Source of the DNA: Rhodococcus globerulus NBRC 14531
GTDB lineage: Bacteria; Actinomycetota; Actinomycetes; Mycobacteriales; Mycobacteriaceae
DNA length: 64,000 nt
NCBI RefSeq assembly: GCF_001894805.1
Contig: NZ_BCWX01000003.1
Span: 868,001-932,000, forward strand
Direction: 5' to 3'
Below, piece by piece: positions 17,526 to 24,457 of this stretch. Below the pieces are notes generated by a model. It was given only the letters and a program-made list of their open reading frames with translations, searched no databases and had not been told where the DNA came from. Both the position numbers and the translations under genes were made by a program. Each line of letters begins with the position of its first letter. The first letter of the stretch is position 1.

Positions 17526-18731
17526 ATGTCTGAAAACGGAAAGATCGAAGCCGTCATCGTTGCCGGCGCCCGAACGCCTATCGGCACTGCATTCAAAGGA
17601 ACTCTGAGAAACACGACCGCGATGGAACTCGCCGAGGTTGTGGTGAAGGAAGTTCAGAAGCGTTCAGGCTTGGACGTTTCGCAGATCGACGACATTATTC
17701 TCGCTGAGTCCAACTACGGCGGCGGTGATATCGCTCGACATGCTGCGGTCGTCGCAGGAATGCTGCAGGTGCCTGGCCAATCAGTGAACAGGCACTGCGC
17801 CGGGAGTCTTACGGCAATCGGAAACGCCGCCGCGACGGTGATGGCCGGTGCGGAAAAGGCAGTCATCGCCGGGGGCACCCAGTCTTCGTCGACGGGCCCC
17901 GTGCAGAAATTTCGCAAGCCCGGAAGTGTCGATGAATTCATCGAGAAGTGGATGCCGCCCACACATCCGGATACGGCCGAGGCGCCCAACATGGACATGT
18001 CCATCACGGTGGGGTGGAACACGGCTCGCGATGCCGATCTGACCCGAGAAGAGATGGACGCGTGGGCCGTTCGTTCACAGAACAGGGCTGTCGCAGCAAT
18101 CGAATCCGGCGCGTTCAAGGATGAGATAGTGCCCGTTCCCGTGCTCCAGGCAGACGGAACGTTTGTAGACTTCGATACGGACGAGCACCCGCGAAGCGGA
18201 TCGACGCTGGAGCGGTTGGCGACGCTGAAGACGCTGCACCCCGAGATCGACAACTTTTCGATCACCGCCGGCAATGCCAGTGGTATCAACGACGCCGCTG
18301 CGGCAGTCATGGTGGTTTCCAGCGAATTGGCAGCTGAGGCCGGACTGGAGACACTCGCCACGGTGAAAGCGTGGGCGGCTTCGGCTGATCATCCGGCGCG
18401 CACCGGAATGATAGTTCTCGACGTGATCCCGAAGGTTCTCGAACGCGCGGGTATCAGTATCGAGGACGTGGCGTTGTGGGAGATCAATGAAGCATTTGCG
18501 GCAGTTCCGGTAGCGGCGTGTAAGAAGCTCGGCATCAACGAGGAGATCGTCAACACCGCTGGAAGTGGTTGCAGCCTTGGACATCCGGTGGCGGCCTCCG
18601 GCGCGCGGATGATCATCACGCTGATGAACGAACTCCGCCGTCGGGGCGGTGGCTATGGCGTTGCAGCCATGTGTGCGGGTGGCGGCCAGGCCGGCGCAGT
18701 TGTGATCGAAGTGCCTGCCCCAAAGCACTAG
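17526..18731 (+). CDS. Acetyl-CoA C-acyltransferase (FadA-type thiolase)
   Basis: 401 aa from ATG 17526 (MSENGKIEAVIVAGARTPIG) with AAGGA upstream; the frame is open far upstream inside the aldehyde dehydrogenase, which is a shadow. It is a true degradative thiolase: VNRHCAGSLTAIGNAA holds the nucleophilic Cys, and the C-terminus has [20 protein letters not shown] (His) and MCAGGGQAGA (second Cys). It performs the last thiolytic step of beta-oxidation, releasing acetyl- or propionyl-CoA. A perfect 13-bp hairpin follows (18766-18809), so the transcript may end here. Confidence 0.9.
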   Translation: MSENGKIEAVIVAGARTPIGTAFKGTLRNTTAMELAEVVVKEVQKRSGLDVSQIDDIILAESNYGGGDIARHAAVVAGMLQVPGQSVNRHCAGSLTAIGNAAATVMAGAEKAVIAGGTQSSSTGPVQKFRKPGSVDEFIEKWMPPTHPDTAEAPNMDMSITVGWNTARDADLTREEMDAWAVRSQNRAVAAIESGAFKDEIVPVPVLQADGTFVDFDTDEHPRSGSTLERLATLKTLHPEIDNFSITAGNASGINDAAAAVMVVSSELAAEAGLETLATVKAWAASADHPARTGMIVLDVIPKVLERAGISIEDVALWEINEAFAAVPVAACKKLGINEEIVNTAGSGCSLGHPVAASGARMIITLMNELRRRGGGYGVAAMCAGGGQAGAVVIEVPAPKH

Positions 18732-18765
18732 AAATGAACAGCACTGTCAGATAATGTGAAAGCAT

Positions 18766-18809
18766 GGCAGTTCGGACGGGTGTTTATCCCCGACCTCGTC
18801 CGAACTGCC
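18766..18809 (+). terminator. Hairpin terminator after the thiolase gene
   Basis: GGCAGTTCGGACG (18766-18778) pairs perfectly with CGTCCGAACTGCC (18797-18809) around an 18-nt loop. It is in the intergenic space, 35 nt after the thiolase stop. There is no long T-run, as is common in actinobacteria, so its strength is uncertain. It may separate the dioxygenase/beta-oxidation transcript from the following hydrolase gene. Confidence 0.6.
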
Positions 18810-18873
18810 GGCTAGTACTTCCGAAATCGTCTGGCGTTTGGCGATCGAGATACTTTTCATGGAAGGTCCCCAC

Positions 18874-19779
18874 GTGAATCTGGACTTCGTGTCGTTGGAC
18901 ATAGCCGGCGCCGGCCTCAGGCTTTCTGCAGATCGATGGAGAACCGCAGGCAGGCAAGTGGAGCCGCACGGAATCGTGCTACTTCTCCATGGTGGCGGGC
19001 AGACGAGACACTCGTGGCGAAACACGGGTGAACGACTTGGCTCAGCGGGCTGGATCGCGTACGCGGTAGACCTGCGCGGGCACGGCGACAGTGATTGGGA
19101 CGACGCTGGTAACTACGGCATGTCGATCATGGCCGAAGACCTCCACCAAATCGTGCGTCATGTCAGAAATGAAAATCCAGATATTCCGATGGTGCTGGTT
19201 GGTGCTTCACTCGGCGGCAAAGTCTCGTTGATCGCTCTCGGTGAAGATTCCGAACTCGCACAGGCTTTGGTTTTGGTCGACATCGCTGTGCGAGTCGAGC
19301 AAGCCGGAGGTCGCAGAGTCCGAGACTTCATGATGAGCGCGCCCGACGGGTTCGGCTCCCTGGAAGAGGCGTCCGAAGTGATCTCGGCCTACAACCCACG
19401 TCGTAGGCACTCCGGGAATCTTGAAGGACTGAAGAAGAATTTGCGTCTGAGAGAAGGACGTTGGCACTGGCATTGGGACCCGCGGGTCATGTTCCCCGGA
19501 GATGCCAGAGGCAATCCCGAGGCCCCCGTCAGTGCGGTCATCTACGAGCGTTCGAAACAAGCCGCTGGAAACATTTCCTGTCCGGTGCTGCTGGTTCGGG
19601 GCAAGGAGTCCGACGTCGTCTCCGACGAGGGCGTTGCTGAAATGCGCACTCTCATCCCGCATGCAGAAGTCATCGACGTGCGGGATACGGGTCACATGGT
19701 TGCCGGCGACGATAACGACGTCTTTACCGCCGGGCTTCTCGATTACCTGAATAGATCGATATCGACAGGCGCGCAATAA
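18874..19779 (+). CDS. Alpha/beta hydrolase
   Basis: 301 aa from GTG 18874, chosen because GGAAGG lies 7 nt upstream; in-frame ATG 18859 and TTG 18838 have poorer sites. It has the oxyanion motif LLHGGGQTRHSW, the nucleophile elbow LVGASLGGK (Ser), and late in the chain LVRGKESDVVSD (Asp) and VRDTGHMVAGDDND (His). The catalytic triad looks complete. It could be an esterase, thioesterase or second C-C hydrolase. It stands after a hairpin and 68 nt before the flavin reductase gene. Confidence 0.82.
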   Translation: MNLDFVSLDIAGAGLRLSADRWRTAGRQVEPHGIVLLLHGGGQTRHSWRNTGERLGSAGWIAYAVDLRGHGDSDWDDAGNYGMSIMAEDLHQIVRHVRNENPDIPMVLVGASLGGKVSLIALGEDSELAQALVLVDIAVRVEQAGGRRVRDFMMSAPDGFGSLEEASEVISAYNPRRRHSGNLEGLKKNLRLREGRWHWHWDPRVMFPGDARGNPEAPVSAVIYERSKQAAGNISCPVLLVRGKESDVVSDEGVAEMRTLIPHAEVIDVRDTGHMVAGDDNDVFTAGLLDYLNRSISTGAQ

Positions 19780-19847
19780 TTCTCAAGCAAAGACGTCGAC
19801 TGCCTTGCAATTTTTCGCACAGGTCAAACACGAAAGAGGAAACCCAC

Positions 19848-20432
19848 ATGAGCTACGATCCCGACATCGCAAACAGAGTTCTCGCAGGTCTTCGTCCGTT
19901 CCCGGTGGCTATCACCACAATCGACGGCGGGTTCGCCAATGGTCTGATGTCACTCTCTGCGGGCTCGGCCAGCATCGTTCCGGAGGCTCCCCGTGCGACT
20001 ATCAGTCTGACGAAGTACAACAAGACCCATGACATGGTGTTGAACTCTGGCATCTTCGTCATGCATATGCTGAGTGCAGCCGATGATCAGATCGAGAAGT
20101 CGCTCGAAATCTTGATGACTCTCGGAGGCAGGTCGGGGCGTGACGGTGACAAGCTGTCGACGCTGCGCACCAAGACCGGAGTCACCGGCGCCCCTATCCT
20201 GCTTGACGCGCACAGCTATGTGGAAGCTCGAGTCTCCGGATCGCTCGACGTTCAGGAAAGCACCATTTTTGTCGGCGACGTAGTCGCGTCCGAGATTCTG
20301 AACGAGGCACTTCGGCTGCGCATCGGCGACGCGTGGGGCAAGCTGCCGGAAGAATGGATCGCGCAGTACGACGCGAACCACGAGCCGCAGCTCGAGAATG
20401 CGCGTGCACGTCGCTTCGGCGAAAAGGTTTAG
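19848..20432 (+). CDS. Flavin reductase-like (FMN-binding split-barrel) protein
   Basis: 194 aa beginning MSYDPDIANRVLAGLRPFPV. It has the split-barrel pattern of short-chain flavin reductases: VAITTIDGGFANGLMSLSAGSASIVPEAPRA-type opening, then LNSGIFVMHMLSA, and a C-terminal extension of about 40 residues. Such proteins supply reduced flavin to two-component monooxygenases. No group D oxygenase is adjacent, unless the acyl-CoA-dehydrogenase-like protein 11 nt downstream or the LLM proteins act as one. Function in this pathway therefore remains open. Confidence 0.78.
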   Translation: MSYDPDIANRVLAGLRPFPVAITTIDGGFANGLMSLSAGSASIVPEAPRATISLTKYNKTHDMVLNSGIFVMHMLSAADDQIEKSLEILMTLGGRSGRDGDKLSTLRTKTGVTGAPILLDAHSYVEARVSGSLDVQESTIFVGDVVASEILNEALRLRIGDAWGKLPEEWIAQYDANHEPQLENARARRFGEKV

Positions 20433-20443
20433 GGCACAGCTCG

Positions 20444-21619
20444 ATGACCACCGTGGAACAGGCATCAGTGACCGGAGCCTGGGAGTTACCGGAAGAATTT
20501 CGCATGCTCCGCGACACCGTCCGGCGGTTCATGGAGACAGAGGTGCATCCGCTGGAAAGCACTCTGCCCCATGATGCTGCGGGCCTGCCCCGCGAGCAGC
20601 TCGTCGTACTACAGGAGAAAGCCCGACGACTCGGGCTGTGGGCGCTGCAGACCCCGGAAGAGTTCGGTGGAGCCGGTCTCAGCGTGCTCGGACAAGTTGT
20701 TGTTGCGGAAGAAGCCGCCAAATGCCGTATGGGCGCATTCTTTCCAGCGTTGGGTGCCTTCGGTGGCAATCCGCCGAACATCATGTTCAACACCACCAAA
20801 GAGCAGTTCGACAAGTTTGCCCAGCCAATTATCGACGGAACCGCCACCAAGGCCTACACGTCGATCAGTGAGGCGTCCGGCGGATCCGATCCGGCTCGCG
20901 CGATCCAGTTGAAAGCTGTGCGCGAGGGCGACCACTACGTCCTCAACGGGGCAAAGATGTGGACGAGTCACGCCGAGAAGGCCGACTGGGGGATCGTCTA
21001 CGCTCGCACTGGTGAGGGGCGCGGAGGAATCTCCTGCTTCATCGTGGAGAAAGACACTCCGGGAACATCTTTCAGCCGAATCGGCGTTATGGCTTCCTTT
21101 GCTCCATATGAGGTGCACTTCGACAACGTGCGGATCCCGGTCGAGAACATGATCGGGGAGGAGGGCAAAGGATTCGCCCTGGCCACCAGCTCCCTCATCT
21201 ACGGCCGGATCCTGTACGTGGCAGGTCCGATCGGTATTGCGCAGACAGCACTCGACATGGCATGTCAGTGGGCGAAGAACCGAGATGTATTCGGAGGCAA
21301 GCTAGCTGACAAACAAGGTATCCAATGGATGCTGGTGGAGAGCGAGGTCGAGCTTCGTGCCGCTCGACTGTTGATGTACCAGGCTGCCTGGAATGCCGAC
21401 CTCGGTAAGGACGTCAAAGTCGATGCGTCCGTCGCCAAGATGTACGGAACCGAGGTGGCGTACAACGTGGTCGACCGTTGTATACAGATCCACGGAGCGC
21501 TGGGACTTTCCGACGAGCTTCCGCTCGAGCGATGGTTCCGTGATCTACGGGTCAAGCGATTGGGCGAAGGCGCTACCGAAGTTCAGCGTGTGGTCATCGC
21601 ACGAGATTTGTTGAAGTGA
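20444..21619 (+). CDS. Acyl-CoA dehydrogenase family protein
   Basis: 391 aa from ATG 20444 (MTTVEQASVTGAWELPEEF); the frame is open upstream inside the flavin reductase gene. It contains SISEASGGSDPARAIQL, VLNGAKMWTSHAEKADW, DNVRIPVENMIGEEGKGF and the C-terminal RCIQIHGALGLSDELPLERWFRDLRVKRLGEGATEVQR-type ending. This is the fold of FAD-dependent acyl-CoA dehydrogenases. Because a flavin reductase gene directly precedes it, a flavin-dependent oxygenase of the same fold is an alternative, but the dehydrogenase motifs are the better match. Confidence 0.85.
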   Translation: MTTVEQASVTGAWELPEEFRMLRDTVRRFMETEVHPLESTLPHDAAGLPREQLVVLQEKARRLGLWALQTPEEFGGAGLSVLGQVVVAEEAAKCRMGAFFPALGAFGGNPPNIMFNTTKEQFDKFAQPIIDGTATKAYTSISEASGGSDPARAIQLKAVREGDHYVLNGAKMWTSHAEKADWGIVYARTGEGRGGISCFIVEKDTPGTSFSRIGVMASFAPYEVHFDNVRIPVENMIGEEGKGFALATSSLIYGRILYVAGPIGIAQTALDMACQWAKNRDVFGGKLADKQGIQWMLVESEVELRAARLLMYQAAWNADLGKDVKVDASVAKMYGTEVAYNVVDRCIQIHGALGLSDELPLERWFRDLRVKRLGEGATEVQRVVIARDLLK

Positions 21620-21635
21620 CGAGGGGGCGCCGAGC

Positions 21636-22553
21636 ATGGCTTTGAAATTCAACCTGATGTTTCCGATGCGGGCTGTCAAGCACTATTCGAAGTGGATCGA
21701 CGGTGGTGACTTCGGCGGTGTGGCGAAGTTTGTCGAGGACAACGGATTTGACGGCTTTTCGATGAGCGAGCATCCGTACCCGAGCAAGAAATGGCTGGCT
21801 AACGGTGGCCATCATGCTTTCGACCCGTTTGTCTCGTTGAGTATGGCGGCGCAGGCGACCGAGCGGATCCAGCTCATCACGTACGTCATGGTGGCGGGTT
21901 ATCGTAGCCCCTATCTGGCGGCGAATTCGGCAGCGAGTCTGGACTTGCTCTCGGGCGGGCGACTCACACTCGGTATGGCTGCCGGCTACCTCGAGGCCGA
22001 ATTTGACGCGCTTGGAGCGGATTTCAAGCGTCGTGGCAAGTTGTTGGACGAAGCAATCGCTGCGATGAGGGCAACGTGGCTGGGTATCGATCATGACGGC
22101 CCTGAGTTCGGTCGCACTGATCACATTTCACTTCCATTGCCTGCGCAGCATGGCGGACCACCGATATGGATCGGTGGAAACAGCAAGGCCGCCCAACGGC
22201 GTGTCGTCGAACTGGCCGATGGGTGGATGCCGATGGCGCAGTCCTCCGAAATGGCGGCGATCACCAAGACTCCGCCGCTCGAGGACATCGATGAGCTTCG
22301 GACAATGATCACTGCACAAAACAAGAAGCGCGTCGAGGCGGGCAAGCCTGACATCGACGTATCCTTCGTGCCGTTCGAGAAGGACCTGTTGCATTCCGGC
22401 GATTCGGTGGGGTTCTGTGAAGCTGTTGCTCCGCGACTGCGTGAGTACGAGGATGCGGGCGTCACGTGGATCACGATCGAACCGTCCAGTCGAAGTTTCG
22501 ACGAATTCAAGCGAGATATCTCGATGATGGGCGAAAAGCTGATCTCGAACTGA
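21636..22553 (+). CDS. LLM-class (probably F420-dependent) oxidoreductase
   Basis: 305 aa luciferase-like TIM-barrel protein. Landmarks: DGFSMSEHPYPSKKW, AATERIQ-like strand (AQATERIQLITYVM), SAASLDLLSGGRLTLGMAAGYLEAEFDALG and PPIWIGGNSKAAQRRVVELADGW. Actinobacterial proteins of this pattern usually use F420 and less often FMN. It begins 16 nt after the dehydrogenase. It may reduce or oxygenate an intermediate; the substrate is unknown. A short hairpin follows. Confidence 0.83.
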   Translation: MALKFNLMFPMRAVKHYSKWIDGGDFGGVAKFVEDNGFDGFSMSEHPYPSKKWLANGGHHAFDPFVSLSMAAQATERIQLITYVMVAGYRSPYLAANSAASLDLLSGGRLTLGMAAGYLEAEFDALGADFKRRGKLLDEAIAAMRATWLGIDHDGPEFGRTDHISLPLPAQHGGPPIWIGGNSKAAQRRVVELADGWMPMAQSSEMAAITKTPPLEDIDELRTMITAQNKKRVEAGKPDIDVSFVPFEKDLLHSGDSVGFCEAVAPRLREYEDAGVTWITIEPSSRSFDEFKRDISMMGEKLISN

Positions 22554-22570
22554 CGAGCGGCGTACGGATC

Positions 22571-22595
22571 GGGCCGAGTCGCAACGTCTCGGCCC
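22571..22595 (+). terminator. Short hairpin after the LLM gene
   Basis: GGGCCGAG (22571-22578) and CTCGGCCC (22588-22595) form a perfect 8-bp stem with a 9-nt loop, 17 nt after the stop. There is no T-run. It may be a weak terminator or mRNA-stabilising hairpin ahead of the thioesterase gene. Confidence 0.45.
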
Positions 22596-22674
22596 TACCG
22601 GCGTTCGATGCAGTGTTGCTGTGGCAGCGAGTATCTGTTCCAACAATTACTGAACGAAATGGGTTGAAGCAGAG

Positions 22675-23304
22675 ATGAATAGGGCAGCAGTAGGGCGCGT
22701 GAGCGAAGAGGTCGACGCGTTGGTATTCGTGGAAGAGTCGTTGGGTGAGAATCACGCGAGATTCCTCGACGCGGTGGAGGCTTTTCGTGGGTTGCAAGCC
22801 TCGTTGTGTGTTGTCGCACCACCAGCAGCGTTCAGTGCCGAACTTGCAGAAGAGTTTCGGCAGATTACTGCAAAACTGGCGAAGTTTCAGGTACCCAACG
22901 ATGAGCAGTACGTGCGACTCTCAGATTTGCCGGGGCGCAATCATCCGGTAGTGGTTCCCTGGTCGTTCCAGCAGCTCGGTGAGCGGACCATGGTGGCAAG
23001 CGTGGAGTTTACGGAAGCTCATCTCGGTGGCAACGGCGCTGTTCACGGCGGCGTGATTCCGTTGCTCTTCGACGATCTGCTCGGTATCTTCGTGAGCCGC
23101 AAGGGCCAAGAGGGTTCGCGGACTGCATATCTCAAAACGAATTACCGCAAGATCACCCCCATCGGGAAGGTCCTGCGAGTGGAAGCATCGATAGATTCGA
23201 TCGAAGGTCGTAAGACAATGGTGTCGGGTCGACTGTTCGACGGTGAGCATCTACTTGTCGACGCGGAGGCACTTTTTGTACGGCTCCTGCCCGGGCAGCC
23301 CTGA
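22675..23304 (+). CDS. Hotdog-fold acyl-CoA thioesterase (PaaI/4HBT type)
   Basis: 209 aa. The second half is a hotdog domain with EFTEAHLGGNGAVHGGVIPLLFDDLLG, in which the HGG stretch and following Asp are the usual catalytic region. The first 100 residues are an extension without a recognised domain. It probably hydrolyses acyl-CoA intermediates to relieve CoA trapping. It starts at ATG 22675 after a 121-nt gap and is followed by a second LLM gene after 21 nt. Confidence 0.82.
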   Translation: MNRAAVGRVSEEVDALVFVEESLGENHARFLDAVEAFRGLQASLCVVAPPAAFSAELAEEFRQITAKLAKFQVPNDEQYVRLSDLPGRNHPVVVPWSFQQLGERTMVASVEFTEAHLGGNGAVHGGVIPLLFDDLLGIFVSRKGQEGSRTAYLKTNYRKITPIGKVLRVEASIDSIEGRKTMVSGRLFDGEHLLVDAEALFVRLLPGQP

Positions 23305-23325
23305 GCCGACTACGGAGAACCGGCT

Positions 23326-24255
23326 ATGAACGATTCGATACCTGGTCCGCAGTTCGGATTGTACGTTCCCCAACTCAAGATGGATGCAGCATCGGTCATT
23401 GCTGTTGCGCAGCAAGCTGAAGAGCATCAGTTTGATTCCTTCTGGATCATGGATCACCTCTATGCGCCCGGCGCTCCCGGCTGTGATTCGTTGGAGAGCT
23501 GGACGCTGCTCTCTGCGATTGCGGGAGCGACGTCAAGGATTCGCCTTGGTCATCTAGTGGGGTGCAATCCATTTCGGCACCCTTCCCTTCTGGCGAAGAT
23601 GGCGGCCACAGTCGATCAGATCAGTGGAGGTCGGCTGGACCTGGGTTTGGGCTGGGGATCGGTAGAGGACGAGCTGACAACTTTTGGATTCCCTTTCGGA
23701 TCGCGCCGCGAACGTTCCGATGCGTTGGGTGAGACTCTCGAGATTCTTGAATTGATGTTTACCGGAGAGCCATTCAACTACAGCGGTAAGCATTTCGAAC
23801 TCCGCGGTGCGTTCGGCTTACCACGTCCCGTCGCCGGGCGAATCCCAATTCACATCGGCGGAGGTGGGCGACAGTTGACCATGCCACTGGTTGCCAGACA
23901 TGCGGATTGGTGGAACTGCGTGGGAAGTGCACGCCATCGACTCGAGGATCTTGCCCCACTGCGGGGAAGTGCCAGGATTTCGGCTCAGTATGCCGTCGGT
24001 CTTGCTCGCACCACAGCGGACATTGACGAGGTGGCTGCGAAGACGGCCCGTCGGATGCCCGAAGCTGGATGGGGAAAAGCGCTCGTCGGTACGCCCGATC
24101 AATTGGTCGATCTCTTCTTGGATGAACAAGCCCGCGGGATCGACTTGTTCGTCCTTCGATTCCATGACTTTGCGAACGCCGAGACAATGCGAATTTTTGC
24201 AACTGAAGTTGCTCCGAATGTCCGGGCGCACAGGGTTGCGCAGACAGGCAGCTAG
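23326..24255 (+). CDS. LLM-class flavin/F420-dependent oxidoreductase
   Basis: 309 aa, second luciferase-like protein of the cluster. It has FDSFWIMDHLYAP, TSRIRLGHLVGCNPFRHPSLLAK, DQISGGRLDLGLGWGSVEDE and RIPIHIGGGGRQLTMPLVARHADWW-type segments, and near the end GTPDQLVDLFLDEQARGIDLFVLRF. It differs enough from the protein at 21636 that they are not a recent duplication. The substrate is unknown. About 200 nt follow before the transporter genes. Confidence 0.83.
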   Translation: MNDSIPGPQFGLYVPQLKMDAASVIAVAQQAEEHQFDSFWIMDHLYAPGAPGCDSLESWTLLSAIAGATSRIRLGHLVGCNPFRHPSLLAKMAATVDQISGGRLDLGLGWGSVEDELTTFGFPFGSRRERSDALGETLEILELMFTGEPFNYSGKHFELRGAFGLPRPVAGRIPIHIGGGGRQLTMPLVARHADWWNCVGSARHRLEDLAPLRGSARISAQYAVGLARTTADIDEVAAKTARRMPEAGWGKALVGTPDQLVDLFLDEQARGIDLFVLRFHDFANAETMRIFATEVAPNVRAHRVAQTGS

Positions 24256-24388
24256 CTCGGCCACAGTTGCACTGTCCAGCTCGAATTCCGGCTCCCGTCG
24301 CGGGCGCACCTCGTCGCCGGGCGGAGTTGCAGGGATGTCACCCGACCCCTCCCCGAGTGTGATGCTCGTCAGTTTTGAGATAAGACGT

Positions 24389-24398
24389 GACGTACGTC
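24389..24398. promoter_or_regulatory. Palindrome upstream of the transporter operon, candidate operator
   Basis: GACGTACGTC is a perfect 10-bp palindrome 60 nt before the transporter start. Read as TGACG-TA-CGTCG it resembles TGACG-GG-CGTCA at 29652-29663, upstream of the binding-protein gene. The shared core could coordinate the importer genes. Short palindromes like this can occur by chance in GC-rich DNA. Confidence 0.35.
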
Positions 24399-24457
24399 GC
24401 ACCATGATCTAACATCAGTGTCACCTTCAGAGGATCTCCGGTGAGGAATGTCGTCAC

